Below are positions 7,620 through 14,223 of a DNA stretch of 43,264 nt, in pieces (the first letter of the stretch is position 1; each line of letters begins with the position of its first letter). Where the stretch lies: positions 1-43,264 of the forward strand of contig JADGQS010000010.1 of the NCBI GenBank assembly GCA_017881585.1, in the 5' to 3' direction. Source of the DNA: Gemmatimonadaceae bacterium. Its GTDB lineage: Bacteria; Gemmatimonadota; Gemmatimonadetes; Gemmatimonadales; Gemmatimonadaceae. Below the pieces are notes generated by a model. It was not told the DNA's origin. It ran no database searches and was given only the letters and a program-made list of their open reading frames with translations. The position numbers and the translations under genes were made by a program.

Positions 7620-8252
7620 TTAACGATCCGTCGACGGCAACGGCGGACTCGCGCGGAACTCGCCGGACTCGGGGAACGGACTGGGATCGGCGTGCCTCGC
7701 GCCCTTCGCGCGGGCTGCCTCGAGCCACGCCTCGAATCCGGAGGCCTCCAGCCCGGCGGAATGCGTCTGGCTGGCGGCGGCACGGGTTGCGAGATGATTG
7801 GCGTATTCGTTCTGCGCGTGGCCGTCGTGCCCGCGCACCCATTTCCACGACACCGTGTGCGGCTCGACGGCATCGATCGCCTCGTGCCAGAGCTCGAGAT
7901 TCTCGATCGCGCCGCCCTTTCGCTTCCATCCCTGCCGCGCCCACGAGTGCACCCACTGCGTCATGCCGTCCACGATGTAGCGCGAATCGGTCGTGAAGGT
8001 CACGCGGCAACGCGCGCCCTTCGCGCCGAGTGCGTCCATCGCCTCGATGACCGATCTAAGGGCCATGCGGTTGTTCGTGGTCGCGCGCTCGCTGATCCAG
8101 AGGTCGCGCCGCACGATCGTGCCGTTCGACGGATGGCGCAGTTCGATGAGTGCGCCGGCGCCGCCCGGATTGTCGCCCTCGCGTCCGTTGCCGATGCACG
8201 ACTCGTCGGCGAATACGGCGACGAAGCAAGACTGTTGCTTCGCGGCGCTCAC
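7620..8252 (-). CDS. RNase HI-like protein with altered catalytic residues
   Basis: RNase H fold protein of 210 residues. The RNase HI landmarks align clearly with E. coli RNase HI: FADESCIGNG (first strand, Asp16), TTNNRM (58-63), TTDSRYI (Asp89), GITQW-like MTQW, and RGHDGH (His142). At two of the four DEDD positions the acid is missing: the residue after NNRM is Ala64 (Glu48 in E. coli) and the last acid is Asn152 (Asp134). A Glu (E17) sits next to the first Asp where the family has Gly. About 45 extra C-terminal residues are low-complexity. The GTG start overlaps the upstream stop (GTGA). It may be a pseudoenzyme, a hybrid-binding protein or an enzyme with a relocated metal ligand. Confidence 0.88.
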   Translation of the reverse strand: MSAAKQQSCFVAVFADESCIGNGREGDNPGGAGALIELRHPSNGTIVRRDLWISERATTNNRMALRSVIEAMDALGAKGARCRVTFTTDSRYIVDGMTQWVHSWARQGWKRKGGAIENLELWHEAIDAVEPHTVSWKWVRGHDGHAQNEYANHLATRAAASQTHSAGLEASGFEAWLEAARAKGARHADPSPFPESGEFRASPPLPSTDR

Positions 8253-8467
8253 CGCACCACCTCGATCGAATCGGCCTCGTCCACCCAGAGCGTGAGCGGC
8301 TGGCCGGTGGTCGGGTGGCGCGCCTCGATCGCCTCACGACGACCGCGCAGCAGGAGCCGCATGGGAATCACCACGAAGTCGGTGCCGCGGCGCCGAACGG
8401 TGATGCGGATTCCGTCGCGGATCGCGTCTTCCAGGGCGTCGTAACCGGCGACTGTGAGCTGTGCCAT
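8249..8467 (-). CDS. small conserved-looking protein, 72 aa
   Basis: Starts with MAQLTVAGYDALEDAIRDG at the ATG one base after the M20 gene stop, and its TGA overlaps the GTG of the RNase HI-like gene. The sequence reads as a short beta-rich domain: a helix, then strands with GIRITVRRRGTDFVVIP, a basic RRGRREAIEARHP turn and a TLWVDEADSIEVV ending. There are no cysteines or membrane segments. A role in binding nucleic acid or the neighbouring RNase-fold protein is possible because of the tight coupling and basic centre, but I do not recognise the family. Confidence 0.75.
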   Translation of the reverse strand: MAQLTVAGYDALEDAIRDGIRITVRRRGTDFVVIPMRLLLRGRREAIEARHPTTGQPLTLWVDEADSIEVVR

Positions 8468-8468
8468 C

Positions 8469-9632
8469 TCAGTGGGTTCCCCCGAACCATTCGCTGACGA
8501 AGCCGGAGAGAACGTCCGTGGCGCGCTCGATTTCACCCATGTCCACGTACTCCTCGGCCGAATGTGCGAGCCCGATGTCACCCGGTCCGAAGCAGATCGC
8601 GGGGATGCCGGCCGCAGTGAGCAGCGCGGCGTCGGTCCAGCAGGGAAGTCCTTCGATCGGTGCGCGCTCTCCGGCGCGTTCGAGCGAAGCGGAGAGGGCG
8701 CGCACCACCGGATGCGTCGGCTCGACCTCGTTTGGCGCCTGCGCGAAGCCGGGAACGAGATCGGCCCTGAACTCCGGGGCGCGGGCGCGGACGCGGGCGC
8801 ACGCCGCTTCCACCTCGCGCGTGAAGTCGACGGCAGTCTCGCCCGGCAGCGTGCGTCGCTCGAGCTGAACGCTGCAACGGTCGGGATACGTGGAGAGGCC
8901 GAGTCCGCCGCTCACGATCGAGGCGTGCAGGGAGGGCCGTCCGAGCAGCGGATGCGTCTTCTTCGCGAGCACGGTCCGCTGGTAGTCGTCGAGTTCGGCG
9001 AGTGCCATCGCCGCGAGCGTGATCGCGTCGACGCCGAGGTCGTAGCGGCTGCCGTGCGCGGCGCGGCCATGCACGATGAGCTCGAGCCAGGCGAAGCCGC
9101 GATGCGCGGGGCAGATCGCGAGACGCGTGGGTTCGGTGACGATCGCCGCCTCCGCGCGTATTCCCGATGCCACGAGCGCGCGGGTGCCGATGCTCTCGTA
9201 CTCTTCGTCGGCGACGGCGGCGACGATCACTTCGCCGTCGAGATTCGCATCCACCACGCGAAGCGCAGCCGCGCACATCGCGGCGACGCCGGCTTTCATG
9301 TCGGACGAGCCGCGACCGTACACGCGGCCGTCGCGCACCTCGGCGTCCCACGGGGCGTGGATCATGCCTTCCACGCCGACCGTGTCGAGATGCCCGTTGA
9401 ACAGCAGGGCACGTCCGCCGGGGCGGCCGATGCGCGCGACCACGTTCGGGCGCATCGCGACGGTCTCCTGGATCTCCACGCGAAATCCCCATCGCTCGAG
9501 CGTCTGCGCGAGCGCCTGGGCGCAGGCACGTTCGCCGGGACCATCGCTCACCAGCGACGGATTCCGCGAATCGATTGCGACGAGCGTCCGGGTCAGCGCG
9601 ACGGCATCGCCACGCGCGGGAGTTGCGGTCAT
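8469..9632 (-). CDS. M20-family metallohydrolase (ArgE/DapE-like)
   Basis: A zinc-dependent amidohydrolase of 387 residues. M20 landmarks: LLFNGHLDTV (His81, first metal ligand), GRGSSDMKAG (Asp111 bridging ligand), VADEEYESIG (Glu143 general base with Glu144 ligand), TEPTRL (further ligand) and a C-terminal GLAHSAEEYVD His ligand. A dimerisation domain lies between. The family includes acetylornithine deacetylase, succinyl-diaminopimelate desuccinylase and small-peptide or N-acyl-amino-acid hydrolases; the substrate cannot be told here. There is no signal peptide, so it is cytoplasmic. It is the first gene of the seven-gene minus-strand unit and is separated from the phasin-like gene by an intrinsic terminator. 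The start at 9632 is the first in-frame ATG that excludes the Arg-rich shadow sequence. Confidence 0.9.
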   Translation of the reverse strand: MTATPARGDAVALTRTLVAIDSRNPSLVSDGPGERACAQALAQTLERWGFRVEIQETVAMRPNVVARIGRPGGRALLFNGHLDTVGVEGMIHAPWDAEVRDGRVYGRGSSDMKAGVAAMCAAALRVVDANLDGEVIVAAVADEEYESIGTRALVASGIRAEAAIVTEPTRLAICPAHRGFAWLELIVHGRAAHGSRYDLGVDAITLAAMALAELDDYQRTVLAKKTHPLLGRPSLHASIVSGGLGLSTYPDRCSVQLERRTLPGETAVDFTREVEAACARVRARAPEFRADLVPGFAQAPNEVEPTHPVVRALSASLERAGERAPIEGLPCWTDAALLTAAGIPAICFGPGDIGLAHSAEEYVDMGEIERATDVLSGFVSEWFGGTH

Positions 9633-9672
9633 CGACGAGGTTCGGGGTGTTTCGCGGGTGGAGAAACGCAGA

Positions 9673-9695
9673 GAGCGCACCAGAAAGGTGCGCTC
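9673..9695 (-). terminator. intrinsic terminator of the phasin-like gene
   Basis: A perfect 9-bp stem (9673-9681 with 9687-9695) with a 5-base loop; on the minus strand it is followed by a pyrimidine-rich tract with a short T run. It separates the phasin-like gene from the M20-led operon. Confidence 0.7.
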
Positions 9696-9732
9696 CTGTC
9701 GGTCCGCGGAGTAGCTGGGGCGTGACCGTGCG

Positions 9733-10380
9733 CTATTTCTTCGGCGCGGCCTTCTTCTTTGCTGGTTTCTTCGAGGCGGGCTTCTTGGCCGGCTTCTTGG
9801 CGGGGTGCTTCTTGGCCGCGGGCTTCTTGACCGCGTGCTTTTTCGCCGCCGGCTTCTTGGTCGCATGCTTCGTCACGGCCGGCGTCTTGGCCGCCGGCTT
9901 GTGCACGACCGCCTTCAGCGCCGGCGCTCCGAGCTTATGCGGCAGCACGGTCGGTGGCGCGGCCTTCGGCAGCGAGTAGGGCACGGGCTTCAAGACCGCC
10001 TTCGGCTTCTGCTCGATGCGCGGCGGCGGCTTCTTGCCTTTGTGCTTCTTCGACCAGGCTTCCTCGGCTTCCCGGATCAACCGGTCGGCTTCGTCCTGCG
10101 TCATCTGTCCCCGACGGACCATGTACTGCACGAGGTCGCGCGCGCTTTCGAGCGTGAAGACCGAGAGACCCGCGGCGGCGCCGATGACTTCTTTCATCGC
10201 TGCTGCCATCTTGCTCCCGGCTTCCATGCTGATCTCGTGCGCCTTGGCGGCCATCTCGGCCACGGTGTCGCGCACGTCGGCGCCGCGATGTCCGGGGTGA
10301 CGGCGCACCGGCGGCACAGCGACGGGAGTTACTGTTTCGGCTGCAGCGGGTTTCGCCGCGGCAGGATTCTTATCGGGCAT
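9733..10380 (-). CDS. phasin-like protein with histone H1-like Lys/Ala/Pro tail
   Basis: About 215 residues from the ATG at 10380. After a Pro/Ala N-terminus comes a helical domain (about residues 40-110) with the pattern LESARDLVQYMVRRGQMTQDEADRLI, resembling poly-hydroxyalkanoate granule-associated/phasin-type helical domains. The last ~90 residues are a KKPAAKKHAVKKP-style repeat, a polycation resembling eukaryotic H1 and bacterial PhaF/AlgP tails. Such proteins can bridge PHA granules and the nucleoid. No PHA synthase is in the window, so a purely nucleoid role is equally possible. The alternative upstream GTG/ATG codons lack a better ribosome binding site. Transcription is divergent from the CaiB-like gene. 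Confidence 0.78.
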   Translation of the reverse strand: MPDKNPAAAKPAAAETVTPVAVPPVRRHPGHRGADVRDTVAEMAAKAHEISMEAGSKMAAAMKEVIGAAAGLSVFTLESARDLVQYMVRRGQMTQDEADRLIREAEEAWSKKHKGKKPPPRIEQKPKAVLKPVPYSLPKAAPPTVLPHKLGAPALKAVVHKPAAKTPAVTKHATKKPAAKKHAVKKPAAKKHPAKKPAKKPASKKPAKKKAAPKK

Positions 10381-10663
10381 TCGGTCTCGCTCCGGGCACG
10401 AGCAGGACACCGCTCGTGTGACGGCATCGATGGACGCGCGGATCGGCCAGAATCAGGCCGTCAGATCGGTATCACGAGAAACCGCGCGAAGTATCAGGGG
10501 GCAAGTATATGGAAAAGGAGTAGCAGGGCAAGTGATGAAAGGGCAATGGATTGGGGTCAATTTCACGTCAAAACGCCGCTTTTCGGCATCATGACTCCGA
10601 AATTCAACCGTCGATATCGTACGAATTCGGTACAGTTATCAGACACTATAGCGACATGATAAC
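10381..10663. promoter_or_regulatory. 283-bp divergent intergenic region with start-abutting inverted repeat
   Basis: This region between the phasin-like and CoA-transferase genes becomes noticeably AT-richer from about 10490. A perfect 7-bp inverted repeat (GTTATCA 10635-10641, TGATAAC 10657-10663, 15-base spacer) ends directly at the CoA-transferase ATG. It encloses a TATAGC hexamer (10647-10652), so it could be an operator over the promoter or an mRNA hairpin at the start. No ORF of note lies here. Confidence 0.45.
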
Positions 10664-11761
10664 ATGAGTTTGCCACTAAATGGTGTTCGAGTACTCGACC
10701 TTTCCCGTGTGCTCGCCGGTCCCCTCGCCACGATGATTCTTGGCGATCTTGGAGCGGATGTGATCAAAATCGAGCGCCCGGGATCCGGCGACGAGAGCCG
10801 CGGATGGGGTCCGCCGTTCGATTCGCGCGGCGAGAGCGCGTACTACCTCTGCTGCAATCGCAACAAGATGAGCGTCGCCGCAGATCTTGATGAGGCGCAC
10901 GATCAGGCCCTGTTGCGCCGTCTCATCGGCGGGGCAAATGTCGTCGTGGACAATTTTCGTCCGGGAACGCTGGCGAAACGACAGCTCGATCACGCAGAGC
11001 TGCTCGCGAAGCACCCGCAGCTGATCTGGTGCACGATCACCGGTTTCGGCGCCGAGAGTTCGCGGCCGGGGTACGATTTCGTCGTGCAAGCAGAATCGGG
11101 CTGGATGTCCATCACCGGAGAGGCGGGCGGCGCGCCACAGAAAACCGGCGTCGCGCTCGTTGATGTCATCACGGGCAAGGATGCCGCGATCGCGATTCTC
11201 GCCGCGCTCGCGGGCGCGCGCCGGGGAACGCCGGCGGAGCGGCGGTTGATCGTCTCGCTCCAGCACAGTGCGGTCAGCGCGCTGATCAACGTCGCGCAGA
11301 ACGCGCTGGTCACGGGCAAGGACGCCGGGCGCTGGGGCAACGCTCACGCGAACCTCGTGCCGTACGAGCTGTTCGAGGCGAGCGACCGTGCGCTCGTGAT
11401 CGCCGTCGGGAGCGACTCACAGTTCGCGGCCATGGCGCGCGCTCTCGGGCTCGAGGCCCTCCACGATCCGCGTTTCGCCACGAACGCCGGCCGCCTCGCG
11501 AACCGCGCGGAAGTGGTCTCCGCGATTCGCACGCGCGTCGCGGCGAGGCGTGCCGCCGATTGGGTATCGCTGCTGGAGAGGGCCGGCGTCCCGTGCGGAG
11601 TGGTGCGCACGGTGCTCGAAGCGCTCGGCGACGTCGCCGCTTCTCCGCTCACTGGGGTGATGCCGATCGCGCGCGCCGCGGTTCGGCGCGCACCGCCGAT
11701 GCTCGACGCGCACGGCACGCTGGTGCGCGCGCACGGCTGGGATGCGTTCGCGCAGGTGTGA
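10664..11761 (+). CDS. CaiB/BaiF family (class III) CoA-transferase
   Basis: Transfers CoA between carboxylic acids. The 365-residue product begins LNGVRVLDLSRVLAGPLATMILGDLGADVIKIE, the class III opening motif. The catalytic aspartate that forms the aspartyl-CoA anhydride is predicted at Asp167 in GVALVDVITG. VVDNFRPGT (about 94-102) and the GYDFVVQAESG segment are also typical. It is slightly shorter than many homologues (380-400) but complete. The substrate is unknown; relatives act on carnitine, oxalate, mesaconate, bile acids and 2-methylacyl-CoA. There is no convincing ribosome binding site, and a -10-like hexamer lies 11 bases before the ATG, so the transcript may have a very short leader. 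Confidence 0.93.
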   Translation: MSLPLNGVRVLDLSRVLAGPLATMILGDLGADVIKIERPGSGDESRGWGPPFDSRGESAYYLCCNRNKMSVAADLDEAHDQALLRRLIGGANVVVDNFRPGTLAKRQLDHAELLAKHPQLIWCTITGFGAESSRPGYDFVVQAESGWMSITGEAGGAPQKTGVALVDVITGKDAAIAILAALAGARRGTPAERRLIVSLQHSAVSALINVAQNALVTGKDAGRWGNAHANLVPYELFEASDRALVIAVGSDSQFAAMARALGLEALHDPRFATNAGRLANRAEVVSAIRTRVAARRAADWVSLLERAGVPCGVVRTVLEALGDVAASPLTGVMPIARAAVRRAPPMLDAHGTLVRAHGWDAFAQV

Positions 11762-11785
11762 ACGACAGTCGCTAGAATGTTGCTG

Positions 11786-13093
11786 ATGCCTTTCCGTCCC
11801 CGAATTCGCGCGGCGATGTTGCCGGTTGCGACCGCCGCCTTCGGCGCGCTCGCTCTCGCGTCGTGCGAGGGGAGCGCGTCGCATGTCGACGGTCCGAAGG
11901 GCGCGAGCGCATTCGACAAATTCGTCGTCATCGGCACCGGTCTCTCGATGGGGGCGCAGTCCGGCGGGGTTCTCTACGAGTCGCAGATCGAGGCATGGCC
12001 GGCGCTGCTGGCGCATGCGGCGGGCGCGAACTTCAGGATGCCGTTGCTGCGCGCGCCGGGCTGCGAGCCGCCGCGCATCGCGCCGCTCCAGCTTTCGGTG
12101 TACCTGTCCGGCGTGAGCACGACGGGCATCGATTCGAGCTGCGCGGGCGCGCTCGACACGCTGACGCCACCGGTGAACAGCCTCGCGATTCCCGGCGCGT
12201 CGGCGTACGCGGCGCTCAACCTCACGCCGAAGATCGTGCTGAACTCCGTCGTGCCGTACGGGCCGGGTGACCGTGCGCGCTATCCGCTCGTGCTAGGCTC
12301 GACGCAATCGCAGGTGACGGCGTTGCGCATCGAGGGCGCGTCGTTCGTATCGGTGGAGCTCGGTCTCACCGAAGTGCTCGGCGCCGCGACGAGCGGACTG
12401 CTCGTGGCGGCGACGTCGTACACGCAGGCCGCGCCGTATACGTACGTTCCCGCGCCGGTGTTCGCGCCGGTGTTCAGCGCGATTGCCGACAGCGTGAAGC
12501 TCACGGGAGCCAAGGTGGTGCTGCTGTCGGTGCCGAGGGTGAGCACGCTGTATGCGCTGCGCCCGGCCTCCGAGCTCTGGAACGACCGCACCGATCTCGC
12601 GGCGTTCGGCATCAATGTGATGGCGGATTGCAGCACGAGCGCGAACTTCGTCTTCACCGGCACGCTCGTGCCCTCGCTCGCCGCGAACTACACGACGTCG
12701 GGAACGACGCAGAATCTCTCGTGCACCGACGTGCCGGGCACGGCCGACGCGATTCTCACGCCGGCGGACATCACCACGCTCGACGCCGTGGTGACGCAGA
12801 TGAACGTGCAACTCCAGCAGGTCGCGCAGCAAAACGGATGGGCGTTCGCCGACCTCACGGGCGTGTATCCTCCGCCCGTTTCGACCAGAGCGGCATACAC
12901 GGCGTCGGATCAGCTCGCCTGCGTGTATCCGTATGGCAAGTTCGTCTCGCTCGACGGTGTGTTTCCCAACCTGACCGGCCAGGCGGCGATCGCCTCGACC
13001 GTCGCGAGCGCGATCGATTCGAGGTACGGGTTCTCGATCACGGTCGGCGCATCGTCACCCATCGGTGTCACGGCCGTGCGGCTATGCCCGTAG
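11786..13093 (+). CDS. SGNH-hydrolase-like lipoprotein lacking catalytic Ser and His
   Basis: A 435-residue lipoprotein with a basic N-terminus, a hydrophobic stretch and a lipobox LASC (Cys27), so it should be anchored to a membrane. The mature part begins FDKFVVIGTGLSMGAQSGG, aligned with SGNH block I (G-D-S-L-like), and ends with SLDGVFPNLTGQA, aligned with block V (DGxHP). The nucleophile position is Gly52 and the His position is Phe, so it should not work as a standard GDSL lipase/esterase. The interior is Ser/Thr/Ala-rich with several cysteines. I chose the ATG at 11786 because TAGAAT at 11773-11778 ends 7 bases before it, which fits leaderless initiation; an in-frame ATG at 11777 overlaps that hexamer. 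Confidence 0.8.
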   Translation: MPFRPRIRAAMLPVATAAFGALALASCEGSASHVDGPKGASAFDKFVVIGTGLSMGAQSGGVLYESQIEAWPALLAHAAGANFRMPLLRAPGCEPPRIAPLQLSVYLSGVSTTGIDSSCAGALDTLTPPVNSLAIPGASAYAALNLTPKIVLNSVVPYGPGDRARYPLVLGSTQSQVTALRIEGASFVSVELGLTEVLGAATSGLLVAATSYTQAAPYTYVPAPVFAPVFSAIADSVKLTGAKVVLLSVPRVSTLYALRPASELWNDRTDLAAFGINVMADCSTSANFVFTGTLVPSLAANYTTSGTTQNLSCTDVPGTADAILTPADITTLDAVVTQMNVQLQQVAQQNGWAFADLTGVYPPPVSTRAAYTASDQLACVYPYGKFVSLDGVFPNLTGQAAIASTVASAIDSRYGFSITVGASSPIGVTAVRLCP

Positions 13094-13234
13094 CACCCGA
13101 AGGAACCCCAATCGCCTCATCCCGTTGCGCGATATCCGGCTCGTCGTCTTCTCTACGTGACGGCACCGGCACCTCTGGGTTTCGGGCGGCGGCGAGGTCT
13201 GTTCGCGACGCGCGTGAAAGGTTACACTAGCGTC

Positions 13235-13804
13235 GTGAAGACATCGCAGGCACAGCCACCGCAAGAAGACGAAGTCGACGCGGATCAGGCGATCATCGAC
13301 CGCGTCCTGGCCGGTGACCGGGAATCGTTCGCGACGTTGATCGGCCGCTACAGCGATCCGCTGTATCGGCATGCAGTCGGCATGACGGGGAGTCCCGACG
13401 ATGCCGCCGACATTTTGCAGAATTCGTTCATCAAGGCGTATCAGCACCTGGGCGAGGTGCGCGGCCGCTTCGATGCGTGGGTATTCAGGATCGTGGCGAA
13501 CGGGTGCAAGGACTGGCTGAAGAACATCCGCCGCTCCCATCTCAGTTACGAAGAGGACGATCAGCCGTCTGGATATGAGACGCCGGAAGAAGAGCTGGAC
13601 CGGGGTGAACTGCGCGGGGACCTGGACGAGGCCCTTGGTGCGCTCCCGCCGTCGTTGCGCGAGGCGTTCGTGATGAAGCACGTCGAAGGACGGTCGTACG
13701 AGGAGATGGCTGAGCTGCTCGAAACCTCGGTTGGTGCCCTGAAGATGCGCGTCCATCGTGCACGCGAGGCACTGCAGAAACTGCTGGAGGAGCGATACCT
13801 GTGA
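13235..13804 (+). CDS. ECF-type RNA polymerase sigma factor
   Basis: A 189-residue sigma factor with region 2 (FATLIGRYSDPLYRHAVGM ... DAADILQNSFIKAYQHL ... FDAWVFRIVANGCKDWLK) and region 4 (LPPSLREAFVMKHVEGRSYEEMAELL ... GALKMRVHRAREAL). It directs RNA polymerase to a small regulon. The GTG at 13235 is preferred because the sequence before it (Arg/Gly-rich) is not sigma-like; a TACACT hexamer at 13223-13228 lies 6 bases ahead, suggesting a leaderless transcript. In-frame GTG 13214 is the alternative. The stop overlaps the next gene (GTGATG), the classical sigma/anti-sigma arrangement. Confidence 0.93.
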   Translation: MKTSQAQPPQEDEVDADQAIIDRVLAGDRESFATLIGRYSDPLYRHAVGMTGSPDDAADILQNSFIKAYQHLGEVRGRFDAWVFRIVANGCKDWLKNIRRSHLSYEEDDQPSGYETPEEELDRGELRGDLDEALGALPPSLREAFVMKHVEGRSYEEMAELLETSVGALKMRVHRAREALQKLLEERYL

Positions 13805-14097
13805 TGGACAATCTCGATCCGCGCGATGCCGGCCGTGAAGAGGTGTCGACACCGCGCAAGACTACGGAGCAAGAGCCGGCAATGACGGACCGCGAGGTGC
13901 CGCTAGCCTCGGCGCACACGCCCGAGGCGATTCACGCCTGGCTCGATGGCGAGAACGTGAACGAATCGCAGTTGCACGCAGCCGAGAAGGAGTACGCGTT
14001 CTGGCGCCGCGTCGAGGAAGAGACGGGGAAGCGCCGCCGCATCCAGACGCCGACCTCGCTTCCGGGCGAGATCATGCGGGCGATCAAAAAAGACTGA
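13801..14097 (+). CDS. putative zinc-less anti-sigma factor
   Basis: A 98-residue soluble protein coupled to the ECF gene. GGAGGAG at 13786-13792 is 8 bases from the GTG at 13801, and an ATG follows at 13804. Residues about 42-75 read AIHAWLDGENVNESQLHAAEKEYAFWRRVEE, which resembles the zf-HC2/ZAS helical fold of anti-sigma factors (dGEL...), but the His-Cys-Cys zinc residues are missing, and there is no transmembrane helix. It ends SLPGEIMRAIKKD. The anti-sigma role is inferred from gene order and this weak similarity; if correct, the release trigger cannot be thiol oxidation of a zinc site. Confidence 0.65.
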   Translation: MMDNLDPRDAGREEVSTPRKTTEQEPAMTDREVPLASAHTPEAIHAWLDGENVNESQLHAAEKEYAFWRRVEEETGKRRRIQTPTSLPGEIMRAIKKD

Positions 14098-14174
14098 ACT
14101 GCGATGCGGGATGCGGGTTTCGACCCCATGCGGCATGCGGCATGCGGAAGAGGAATGCGGGATGATGAAACGAC
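14098..14174. repeat. intergenic ATGCGG word cluster
   Basis: After the anti-sigma stop the spacer contains repeated words GATGCGG, CATGCGG (three copies in a row) and AATGCGG, the same vocabulary as 3873-3900. It lies directly before the hairpin terminator. Confidence 0.5.
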
Positions 14175-14208
14175 GAAGGGCGGCCCAGAACGGGCCGCCC
14201 TTCTCTGT
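14175..14208. terminator. bidirectional intrinsic terminator
   Basis: A perfect 12-bp GC-rich stem (14175-14186 with 14192-14203) with a 5-base loop lies between the convergent anti-sigma and tldE genes. Moderately T-rich sequence follows on both strands. Confidence 0.8.
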
Positions 14209-14223
14209 TGCTCGGAATCCGGT

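Noticed and set aside
13082-13852. A 256-codon antisense frame opposite the ECF sigma factor
   Set aside because: The sigma regions 2 and 4 are clear on the plus strand; the antisense translation has no pattern.
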